NCBI RefSeq assembly: GCF_003474435.1
Contig: NZ_QRNF01000015.1
Location: forward strand, 1-64,000
Origin: Ruminococcus sp. AF46-10NS
GTDB taxonomy: Bacteria > Bacillota > Clostridia > Lachnospirales > Lachnospiraceae
DNA length: 64,000 nucleotides
Direction: 5' to 3'
Made by a program: the position numbers and the translations under genes. The notes beneath the pieces were generated by a model, which was given only the letters and a program-made list of their open reading frames with translations, had not been told where the DNA came from and made no database searches. Positions 1 to 7,991 of this stretch are shown piece by piece; the stretch's first letter is position 1; each line of letters begins with the position of its first letter.

Positions 1-84
1 TATTTTGCAAGAAATACAGCAGCAAAGAGAAATAAGCTCGATGAAGTAAAATTACGATATAAAATATGGGAGGTAAAAGTATGA
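1..84 (+). CDS. C-terminal end of an upstream gene (partial)
   Basis: Frame 1 is open from the window edge and stops at TGA 82-84, giving 27 residues that end WEVKV. The stop overlaps the ATG of the next gene (ATGA, 81-84), the usual sign of translational coupling within an operon. The fragment is lysine/arginine rich and shows no recognisable domain, so no function is proposed. It could be chance read-through, but the exact ATGA overlap favours a real gene end. Confidence 0.5.
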   Translation, partial: YFARNTAAKRNKLDEVKLRYKIWEVKV

Positions 85-1352
85 ATAGCAAAAGAAAAAA
101 GGGTAAGTATCATTTGTTGATTTTACTGGGTATTTTATTAGGTGTATTTTTTATTTCTACATCTGCATATGCCAGAAGTGGTGGTGAAGAATATGGTGAC
201 AATTTTTCTGAAAAGACCAAGTCAGGGCAATGGGTGAAGTGTGGCATACAATTGTATTGTGAAAATAGATTGGATAATTATCTGTATATATCAGTAAAAG
301 GAAGTTCTCCGATTACAAAAGTAAAATATTTTTGGGAAGGCCTTGAATATGCTAAGGAAGGATGGCATACTGTAAATCTTCCAAAAAGCAAATGGAAATA
401 TAATAATTCAACTAAATGCTGGACAACTAAATGCAAGCTTAGGGCAACTGGTTTTACATATTTTTTTGCATATGATACGAACAAAAAGGCGCGTACAGTA
501 ACTATGAAAGTGTTGCCGGTTATGCGTAAAGATGGAGTTGTACAAAACTATAAAGCTACAGTTGATTCTGGAAAAGTAAAGATATCATGGAAAACACATA
601 ATGTGTATTTTGATGTATGTGATCTGTATATTTATAGAAGCACTTCAGCAAAAGGAAAATATAAAAGAATTGCAACTGTAAGCGAACGTGCTGGAGGATA
701 TACTGATAAAAACGTAACAGCAGGTAAGAAATATTATTATAAAGTACAGAAAGTATATAAATGGAGACAGTCGTCTGAAAATTATAAAAAGATTCATTAT
801 ATAATATCAGCATTTACAGGTGCTAAATCAGTAACTATCCCAAAGAAAGCTTCATCAATATCCAATACATCAGAGAAAGTAATAAAGCAGGCATATTCTA
901 ATTATGTGAAAAAATATAAACGAAATATCAGAGCATACAGTATTGTAAATATTGGCCCGTCAAATAAGCCTGTATTGCTGGTAGCTACAAGTTCCGACTG
1001 GGTACAGGGAAATACCTATTACAGCTGTAGTGTTTATTGCTATATTAATGGAAAAGTAACCTATATGGATAGTTATGGTGGAGGTCGTCCATTGACTTTA
1101 TATAAAAAGAATGGACAGAATTATCTCTGGAATGGAACTTCAAGTGATAAAACATATGCCTGTATCAAAGACAACCGGTTTTATGTTTGGGGTTATCTGA
1201 ATTCAAAAGAACAATATTGTCCTACCAGTGTAATTTATTATAAGGGTAGCAGAAAGACATACAAAACCTATACAATGAGTAAGTCAAATTATAATAAAGC
1301 AATAAGGACATACAAGTATGGCAGCAGTGTTAAATTTCAGAAGGTTCGTTAG
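81..1352 (+). CDS. Secreted protein with a fibronectin type III-like domain
   Basis: A 423-residue protein with a basic N-terminus, a hydrophobic core (LLILLGILLGVFF) and a likely signal peptidase site after SAYA, so it should be exported. Residues of roughly 160-230 look like a fibronectin type III fold (GKVKISW, then LYIYRS, YKRI, YTDKNVTAGKKYYYKV). The rest is rich in Tyr, Lys and Ser with no sortase motif or enzyme motif. I start at ATG 81, not the in-frame ATG at 66, because GGGAGG at 68-73 is well placed for 81 and the upstream frame ends in ATGA there. First of three consecutive secreted genes with similar AT-rich composition. Function unknown; a surface or adhesin-like role is only an inference. 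Confidence 0.7.
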   Translation: MNSKRKKGKYHLLILLGILLGVFFISTSAYARSGGEEYGDNFSEKTKSGQWVKCGIQLYCENRLDNYLYISVKGSSPITKVKYFWEGLEYAKEGWHTVNLPKSKWKYNNSTKCWTTKCKLRATGFTYFFAYDTNKKARTVTMKVLPVMRKDGVVQNYKATVDSGKVKISWKTHNVYFDVCDLYIYRSTSAKGKYKRIATVSERAGGYTDKNVTAGKKYYYKVQKVYKWRQSSENYKKIHYIISAFTGAKSVTIPKKASSISNTSEKVIKQAYSNYVKKYKRNIRAYSIVNIGPSNKPVLLVATSSDWVQGNTYYSCSVYCYINGKVTYMDSYGGGRPLTLYKKNGQNYLWNGTSSDKTYACIKDNRFYVWGYLNSKEQYCPTSVIYYKGSRKTYKTYTMSKSNYNKAIRTYKYGSSVKFQKVR

Positions 1353-1382
1353 GATATGCTGCAAGAGTATGGGGGAATGCGT

Positions 1383-2888
1383 ATGAAGAGAAAAATTCGA
1401 TTATGTGTAATATTGCTAGCCATTATGACACTTTTTTCAGGAAGGCCAGTTAGTGCGTATACTTCAGGCTTTGGAATGGGAGCTTATAAAACTTATACAT
1501 TTGGAAGCTATCAGATAAAGAACAGCCAACAGGGCCTTTATTCTCGAAAAGGTGCATCAGGAAGTTGGAAGAAGATTGCAAATAATGTTAATAGTTTTAC
1601 TGTAAACGGCTCCAATCTTTATTTTGTAAAATATAATTATAACTATCATTCTGACAGTGGGAATGCCTACGTATATTCTACAGATTTAAAAGGAAGTAGA
1701 GTCAAACGCATTTGTACTCTTAAAAACAGAGCGATTGATGGAATTTATTATTATAGTAGTAAGTTGTATATAAATGAAAGACGTGGAAAATTTGGATGGT
1801 ATATAAGCGAATATTCATTAAAGAGTAAAAAATATCGAAGAATAAGAGAGGGAACGTTATTCTGTGCATATAAAAATTATGCATTATTTGTTGGTAGAAG
1901 CCATAATACTTTCACAGTACCTTTATATTCAAGAAATCTTATAACTGGAAAGATGAAGAAACTGGGATCGCATTGTTATATGAGCACTGGAAAAGGACGA
2001 TATGTATATTTTGACAACTACAGCAAACATACATATGCGAGGTGGGATTCCGGAACGTTTGTTGTAAAGCGTGCGTTGATGAATGGAAGTGGCGTAAAAA
2101 CCCTAACGCCCAAATTGTATGGAAAAGTACGTGATATTACTTCCAAGTATGTAGAATATGAAAATAATGGAATAACAAAAAGGTTTTATTATAATTCCAG
2201 TACATTCACCAACAGTAATAAAAATAATACTGCAAAGAAACCAACTATATCTGTTTCATGTGGAGCCACAGGAAATAATACAGTTAGAATGACGGTGAAG
2301 TGTTCGTCTTCAGGAAAGATTACATGGAATACATCAAATTCAGGAGTTGTAGTTGTAAATAGTTCAGGAATTATTACGGCAAAAGGAAAAGGTACGGCTA
2401 AGATAACGGCAAAAATATCAACCGGTGGAAAAGAATATTCTGTTTCAAAAACAATAGTGATTGACAGTAAGAAGGAATATGGTTCTTGGAGCGGATGGTC
2501 ATTAGTACCTGCAAATGCTGACAATAATCATGAGATTCAAACAACAACCCTATATAGATATTATTATTTCTATTGTCCTGTATGCGGAGGAAGAGAGCCA
2601 TTGCAGGGGATAAGTGACTGCCACCAATATAATCTCAGTTTATCAGATGGAGTAGTAGGATGGTTTACGACTCCATATTCAGATGTTTCTTCTGCTCAGT
2701 ATAGCTATGCTGTTTACAAAAGATATACATTTGCACTAGGAGATGGACAGAGATGGAATTTCAGCGCGGGAAATATTAATGATCATGCTATTGATACAAA
2801 GGATACGGATTCTGCTGCAACAGTTATCTGCAAAGGTTACAGAAAAAGATCTGTAAATACAAGTTATTATATCAGTTCAGTGGCTTAA
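1383..2888 (+). CDS. Secreted protein with beta-propeller-like repeats and a BIG2-type Ig domain
   Basis: About 501 residues with an N-terminal signal peptide ending near PVSAYT. The N-terminal half has repeated YxxxxLYxxxxxxG and Y/N-rich strands resembling DUF5050-like propeller proteins. Around residues 290-360 there is a bacterial Ig-like (BIG2) module: ITWNTSN, GVVVVNSSGIITAKGKGTA and KITAK are hallmark strings. The C-terminal part has WSGWS followed by CPVCGG, a possible small metal-binding knuckle. I choose ATG 1383, which lies seven bases after GGGGG; an ATG at 1377 is also possible. No anchor motif was seen. It lies 30 bases after the previous gene and is probably cotranscribed. Confidence 0.7.
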   Translation: MKRKIRLCVILLAIMTLFSGRPVSAYTSGFGMGAYKTYTFGSYQIKNSQQGLYSRKGASGSWKKIANNVNSFTVNGSNLYFVKYNYNYHSDSGNAYVYSTDLKGSRVKRICTLKNRAIDGIYYYSSKLYINERRGKFGWYISEYSLKSKKYRRIREGTLFCAYKNYALFVGRSHNTFTVPLYSRNLITGKMKKLGSHCYMSTGKGRYVYFDNYSKHTYARWDSGTFVVKRALMNGSGVKTLTPKLYGKVRDITSKYVEYENNGITKRFYYNSSTFTNSNKNNTAKKPTISVSCGATGNNTVRMTVKCSSSGKITWNTSNSGVVVVNSSGIITAKGKGTAKITAKISTGGKEYSVSKTIVIDSKKEYGSWSGWSLVPANADNNHEIQTTTLYRYYYFYCPVCGGREPLQGISDCHQYNLSLSDGVVGWFTTPYSDVSSAQYSYAVYKRYTFALGDGQRWNFSAGNINDHAIDTKDTDSAATVICKGYRKRSVNTSYYISSVA

Positions 2889-2906
2889 ACAGGAGAAATA
2901 GAGACA

Positions 2907-3598
2907 ATGAAGAAAATATTAATGAAGAAAAAAACCTTAATGCTGACAGGAATTTTTATGATATTGCTGCTTGTAGGAGTGAGCTTAAGACCTTCTACGG
3001 TGAAAGCTGATTCTGGTACATTTCGGGTAAATGGAAGAACTTACTATATTTCTAATGATATGTACAGTACTGTGTTGTATCAGAAAACGGGATATAATTA
3101 TAGATTAGTGGCCAGTATAGGAAAAAATATGAATTACAAATTTTCTTATGGCAATAAACTTTATTTTTCAGGCGGTGGAGAATGGACTTCATGTTATACA
3201 TATTCATACACCGTAGGCAAAAAAGGTTTCAATAGAGTAGGTTCATTTTTCTTAAAGTCACATAGGAGTAGATATGCAATAGGTTATACGGATATAGCCG
3301 GAGATCCATCGCCGTCTTCTTTATGTATGTTTAATCTTTCCTCCAGAAAACTTACCAGAATTGGAAAGGGTTGTGATATTAAATTTATAGGAAACAAAAT
3401 TTATTACGCAGCTGTCAAAAATAAATATACCATGCAGATCATACGTAGGAATGCCAATGGAAGTGGAAAAAGAGTGGTAAAGACGATTAAAACTTCGAGA
3501 ATAATAAGCTGACATATGTTGGAAATATCACTAAGCATAGTGTAAAATGTTATATTATAAGTAAGGCTGGATGGAAGATAAAAATAGTTCGGTTTTAA
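2907..3598 (+). pseudogene. Secreted propeller-like protein, frameshifted near its C-terminus
   Basis: Starts with a strong signal peptide (KKKTLMLTGIFMILLLVGV, cleavage near VKA-DS) and continues with Y/G-rich repeats like the preceding protein. The open frame stops early at 3510-3512. If one T is added to the TT at 3494-3495, the frame runs on for another 29 codons to TAA 3596-3598, and the recovered text (LTYVGNITKHSVKCY) lines up with the equivalent part of the upstream paralogue (KVRDITSKYVEY, after a shared NGSG motif). So the intended protein is about 230 residues. The missing base is in a T run and may be a sequencing error, in which case the gene is intact. Confidence 0.65.
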
Positions 3599-3621
3599 CT
3601 GTAATATGAAAAAAATATTGT

Positions 3622-3665
3622 ACCCTTCAGAGTGTGAGAAATTGACTCTGAGGGGTATTTTTTGT
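3622..3665 (+). terminator. Rho-independent terminator of the secreted-protein cluster
   Basis: A 12-base stem (ACCCTTCAGAGT pairing with ACTCTGAGGGGT, one G-U) with a short loop, followed by ATTTTTTTG. It closes the run of three secreted-protein genes. Confidence 0.85.
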
Positions 3666-3898
3666 AGAATTTGTCGAAATGTTTTGATTGCATATTAGCC
3701 CATATTGCGCTAAGGTAAAGAAAAGCATTTCATTTCTATTGTTGATCTATACGGGTTCTTCCGTATCTGAAATTCATCAGCCGTTCGGCTATACAGAGAA
3801 ATCTCAATGCTTAAATCACATAATCACGCAGGGGGATTTCCGGAAGAACGTTTTTACCATGGGATTCTCCCGACCTTTCTGACAAGGAGGATAACTAC

Positions 3899-4434
3899 AT
3901 GGCAGAGAACAATATGGATGTATTAACAGTGAACCGAACTTATAAATCCAGGATTTTTGCAATGCTGTTCAGCGACAGGAATGAACTGCTGAAGCTTTAC
4001 AATTGAAGGCTGTTATGTTGAATATCAATAAAGGCCATAACCGGAAACTGATGGAAACCTGCAGAACGCTTCACGACTACGCAGAATACACTTCCCGGGT
4101 ACGTGAATATGCTGCGAAGATGCCACTGGATGAAGCAGTAGAGTGGGCGATTACAGAATGTATCAGTGAGGGGATACTGGCAGATTTTCTGAGAAAGAAT
4201 CGTGCGGAGGCGAAAAAAGTGAGTATATACGAATATGATGAAGAGAGGCATATGAGACAGACGAGAGAAGAGGGCGTTGAGGAAGGCTATGCCAATGGAC
4301 TGACCCAGGGAATTGAGCAAACAGCGGTTAATTTGATTAAAACGAGACTTCTTACAGATGAACAAATTAAAGAAGTGACCGGTTTAAGCCAGTCTCAGAT
4401 AGACACTTTGCGAAAAAACGAAAATACTCAATAA
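3899..4434 (+). pseudogene. Rpn/PD-(D/E)XK nuclease-family transposase-like gene, internally deleted
   Basis: A good start (ACAAGGAGG then ATG 3899) opens MAENNMDVLTVNRTYKSR and reaches ELLKLYN, the typical beginning of Rpn-family proteins in Lachnospiraceae. It then hits a stop at about 4003-4005. Immediately after, in another frame, the family's C-terminal part begins (LKAVMLNIN, LMETCRTLHDYAEYTSRVR, ending in a small helical tail). The middle, including the PD-(D/E)XK catalytic core, is missing, probably about 110-130 residues. This is a large deletion, not a single-base error, so the gene is dead as a nuclease. A 143-residue C-terminal frame (4003-4434) remains open. Family assignment is from memory of the conserved strings. 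Confidence 0.75.
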
Positions 4435-4598
4435 TCACATCATTGTATAAAACCAATCATATAGCTAAAAAAATACATCGAAAACCAATCACATCAAAAA
4501 AATCTCTCTCAGAGCGCTTAACCATTTAAATTCCTGACACACAGCGAATATAAATGTCTAAGCTTCCTCTGGAAGAGATCGCATCTTTACATTTCTGA

Positions 4599-5262
4599 TC
4601 AATGAATCCCCATCCCGGCAACAAAGAAATACATCACAACGAAATGGCACATACTTCCCAGCATTACGAAAATATGAAATACCTCATGAGATCCAAAATT
4701 TTTATGTTTTGCATTGAAGATAGGCAGCTTCAGTGCGTAGATGATACCTCCGATGGTATAGATGATGCCGCCGGCCAGAAGCCAGCCGAACCCTGCGCGG
4801 GGCAGGTTGTGGAAGATCGGGACGAAGGCAGAACACAGAGCCATCCCATTCCGATGTAGATCACGGAAGAGAGCCATTTCGGGCAGTTGATCCAACAGCC
4901 TTAAGGATCATTCCGATGATGGCAACAGTCCATACAAGTGCACAGAGGATATAACCGGTACGGCCGTGAAGGACGATAAGGCATACCGGAGTATAGCTGC
5001 CTGCAATCATGACGAAGATCATCATGTGATCCATTTTTTTCAGGCGGCGGTTTACTTTGGCGGTGGAGTCTACGGAATGATAAAGAGTGCTGGCCAGATA
5101 AAGAAGGATCATGGTCAGGATGAAAACACTCACTGCAAAAACATGAAGCATATCAGCGCTTCTGGCAGCTTTCACGATCAGCGGAGTGGCTCCGGCAGCT
5201 GCAAGAAGCATGGCGATTCCGTGTGTAATCGCGCTTCCCGGGTCTTTTAATTTAAATTTCAT
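4599..5262 (-). pseudogene. Hemolysin III-family (YqfA/PAQR-like) membrane protein with two frameshifts
   Basis: The protein starts at MKFKLKDPGSAITHG, with AGGAGGTG just upstream. It shows the family's membrane segments and conserved HG, ASTLYHS, LKKMDH and IAGSYTP motifs; the last segments contain the HEVFHIFVMLGS motif. Between them the frame is broken twice: one base appears missing in the A run at 4894-4895 (T run in the gene) and one near 4828. Restoring both gives continuous family-like text (AVWINCPKW, then VLAFVPIFHN). Both lost bases are in short homopolymers, which suggests sequence error. The intended length of about 221 residues is normal. The family is a predicted seven-helix membrane protein; true function is uncertain. 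Confidence 0.75.
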
Positions 5263-5315
5263 GATATAACACCTCCTGGATACAGAAAAATAATGTAGAA
5301 ATCGATAGAACAACA

Positions 5316-5356
5316 TATAGTATTCAAAACTACATATCAAGTATACGAATACTATA
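5316..5356. promoter_or_regulatory. Inverted repeat upstream of the hemolysin III-like gene
   Basis: TATAGTATTC at 5316-5325 and its exact complement GAATACTATA at 5347-5356 flank 21 bases. It lies in the promoter region of the minus-strand gene, so an operator is possible; no regulator is identified. Confidence 0.4.
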
Positions 5357-5537
5357 CCACTCTTGTTCGAAAATGCAACCCCTTTTTCGTAAAATTTTAT
5401 GTGGAATTAACATAAGTTTGCCTTGAAGTAAACATTCAGTCAGTATACTTATTCAGGATAAAAAAGCTGTTGTTCATAGAGTGAGCAGTAACAAATAAAC
5501 AAGTCGGTCGGGCGACACGACAAAACAGGAGGAAAAA

Positions 5538-6215
5538 ATGACAGATACTATATACATGAACAGAGAATTATCCTAGTTGAAATTTAATGAGAGAGTGCTT
5601 GAGGAGGCGGAAAATCAGGATAATCCATTGTGCGAACGGCTGACCTTTGCATCTATTTATCAGAGTAATCTGGATGAGTTTTACATGGTAAGAGTAGGTT
5701 CACTGGTCGATCAGATGTTTCTTTCCAAGGATATTCGTGAAAATAAAACAAATATGACACCAAAGGAACAGTTGGAAGCGGTCCTTTCAAGAACCAGAAA
5801 ATTAAATCGAAAAAGAGATGTGATCTATGAGGAGATCATGGACAGCCTGAAAGAATATGGCGTTCAGATGCTTAATTTTCATAAGATTGAAAATGTGGAA
5901 TATTATACACAGATCGGAACCGGAAACTACAATGAGAAAACGGCCCGACTGTATACAGATATTTCTCTGATGACTGCTGATCCGAAAATCGGAACAGAAG
6001 CAGCGCAGGTATTCCAGGCTCTGGCCATGGGAGAAACTGTTGAAGATATGGATCATCTGCTTGTGGCACAGAATAAGGTACTGGCAATGATCGATGCAGA
6101 AATCGAGCATGCAAAAGCCGGAGAACCGTCTTATATTGGACTGAAGATGAATTCCCAGGAGGTGTTTTTACAGCAGGCATATGCGAATGCAGTAACCGAA
6201 GGAAAAGAGCAGTGA
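5538..6215 (+). pseudogene. ppk: Polyphosphate kinase remnant: nonsense codon plus large internal deletions
   Basis: The start (AGGAGGAAAAA then ATG 5538) reads MTDTIYMNRELS, then TAG at 5574 where Ppk has Trp (RELSWLKFN). The frame then continues as Ppk N-terminal domain (FNERVLEEA, CERLTFASIYQSNLDEFYMVRVGS) to about residue 115, and jumps directly to the catalytic-region text YYTQIGTGNYNEKTARLYTD. A smaller gap follows in HLLVA-QNKVLAMID, and then LKMNS leads straight into what looks like the Ppk C-terminal tail (SQEVFLQQAYANAV). About 225 codons remain of a roughly 700-residue enzyme. The catalytic histidine regions are gone. After the nonsense codon the deletions have kept the frame open. 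Confidence 0.8.
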
Positions 6216-6230
6216 TAATCAGGCAGAAAA

Positions 6231-6390
6231 TTGCAAGTTACTGTTCACTGGTAATATCCCGCGAGGTGTTTTTTTGTGAACGAAGGTCACAGAAAACCCG
6301 AGACATGCCGCGCGAATTTATGCGATAAGCATAAATTCTGTGCATCGCGAAGCGTGTTGCTGAGAACGGAGTGAACAGTAACAATTGCAA
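6231..6390. repeat. MITE-like palindromic intergenic element
   Basis: The ends form an imperfect inverted repeat: TTGCAAGTTACTGTTCACT at 6231-6249 and AGTGAACAGTAACAATTGCAA-like at 6370-6390. Inside is a perfect 10-base hairpin (GAATTTATGC 6314-6323, loop GATAA, GCATAAATTC 6329-6338) set in CGCG-rich sequence. It has no coding potential. It sits between the ppk remnant and the next operon. A shorter GTGAGCAGTAACAA string at about 5483-5496 resembles its end. Confidence 0.6.
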
Positions 6391-6526
6391 AATCCACTCC
6401 TGACGGAATGCAGGTTTTCTTTGATAATATAACTGTCATGTGATAAGATAAAAGCAGTATTTTGTATAAAAACAGTTACCGGTCACAAATATTAACTGGA
6501 AACATGCGACTGGAAGGGAGTAGTTT

Positions 6527-7954
6527 ATGGCACACAAAAGAGTAGTGCTCTGTTTGTTAGGAACTGTTTTGGCAGCATCCATGTTGAGCGGATGTGCCGG
6601 AAAGAAGTCAGACCCTGTTACAATTACCGTATGGACATATTATAATGGAGATCAGCTTGACACATTCAACAATCTGGCAGAGAAATTTAATGAAACAGTT
6701 GGTAAGAAGCAGGGAATTACGGTAGATAGCAAGAGTCTTGGAACGGTAGAAGACCTGGAAAAAAATGTTCTGGCAGCAGCAGACGGAGAGGTTGGAGCTT
6801 CCGAAGTTCCGAATATTTTTTCTGCATATGCTGATACAGCATATACCATGGATCAGAAGGACATGCTGGTAGATATTTCTGGTTATCTTACAGATAAGGA
6901 AAAAGAACAATATGTAGAGGGGTATCTGAAAGAAGGAGACTTCTCAGATGATGGAAGTATTAAGATATTTCCGGTTGCGAAATCAACAGAGCTGCTTTTT
7001 CTCAATGATACAGACTGGCAGAAATTTGCAACGGATACAGGTGCGGAATATGATGATCTGAAGTCAATAGAAGGACTTGTAGAAACAGCAGAGAAATATT
7101 ACAACTGGACAGATGAACAGACTCCGGATCAGCCAAACGATGGAAAGGCATTGTTTGGCCGTGATGCAATGGCCAATTACATTCTGGTAGGAGCCCAGGA
7201 ACTTGGCTGTGATATTTTTGAAGTCAAAGATGAAAAAATGACTCTGAATTTTGATAAGGATGTAATCCGTACTTTGTGGGATAATTATTATGTTCCATAT
7301 ATCAGGGGATATTTTTCCGCGTCAGGACGTTTCCGCAGTGATGATGTAAAAACCGGAAATGTACTTGGCTATGTTGGTTCAACATCCAGTGCCACATTCT
7401 TCCCGACGGAAGTAACAAATGACAGTGGAGATACTTATGATATTTCACTGAAAGTACTTCCAAGTCCTAAATTTAAGGACGGCGATGATTACGCTGTACA
7501 GCAGGGCGCCGGAATGGTTGTGACCAAGGGCTCTGATGAAGAGATTAAAGCCAGCGTGGAATTTTTGAAGTGGTTCACGAAACCGGAGAACAATATTGAT
7601 TTTTCCGTTGGTTCCGGCTATCTTCCGGTAACAAATGAAGCCAACAGCATTGATAAGATCAAATCTGTTGAGTCTGATATCAGCAGCTCTATGGAAGAGA
7701 TCCTTACGAAATCTGTAGATGAGATCAATAATAACAACCTGTATTATATGCATGCATTCGAGAATGGAAATGATGCAAGAACTGTCCTTCAGGAAGCGTT
7801 CGAAGATGTTGCACAGCAGGATCGCGCAACGGTAGAAGAACGTCTGACAGAAGGACAGAGTGCACAGGAGGCAGAAGCTGAGTTTCTGTCGGATGATTAT
7901 TTTGAAAACTGGTATCAGAATGTCCTTTCAGAGCTTCAGGCGTATGAAGGCTAA
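6527..7954 (+). CDS. Extracellular solute-binding lipoprotein (ABC family 1)
   Basis: A 475-residue protein with a lipoprotein signal peptide and lipobox LSGC, so it should be lipid-anchored outside the membrane. The following ITVWTYYNGDQLDTF is typical of carbohydrate-type (MalE/UgpB-like) binding proteins, as are the GAGMVVTKGS and FLKWFTKPENN strings near the C-terminal third. No ABC permease or ATPase genes follow. The next gene, 37 bases downstream, encodes a membrane Cache-GGDEF-EAL protein, so the binding protein may feed a signalling receptor instead of, or as well as, a transporter. Start from GAAGGGAG at 6511-6518. The ligand is unknown. Confidence 0.8.
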   Translation: MAHKRVVLCLLGTVLAASMLSGCAGKKSDPVTITVWTYYNGDQLDTFNNLAEKFNETVGKKQGITVDSKSLGTVEDLEKNVLAAADGEVGASEVPNIFSAYADTAYTMDQKDMLVDISGYLTDKEKEQYVEGYLKEGDFSDDGSIKIFPVAKSTELLFLNDTDWQKFATDTGAEYDDLKSIEGLVETAEKYYNWTDEQTPDQPNDGKALFGRDAMANYILVGAQELGCDIFEVKDEKMTLNFDKDVIRTLWDNYYVPYIRGYFSASGRFRSDDVKTGNVLGYVGSTSSATFFPTEVTNDSGDTYDISLKVLPSPKFKDGDDYAVQQGAGMVVTKGSDEEIKASVEFLKWFTKPENNIDFSVGSGYLPVTNEANSIDKIKSVESDISSSMEEILTKSVDEINNNNLYYMHAFENGNDARTVLQEAFEDVAQQDRATVEERLTEGQSAQEAEAEFLSDDYFENWYQNVLSELQAYEG

Positions 7955-7991
7955 CGCAGACTGAAGTCTCAGGAAGGAGGAGCTGCTGATC

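Noticed and set aside
3688..3882. 64-residue open frame before the Rpn remnant
   Set aside because: No ribosome binding site or family text; it lies in the leader that precedes the Rpn-type start at 3899.
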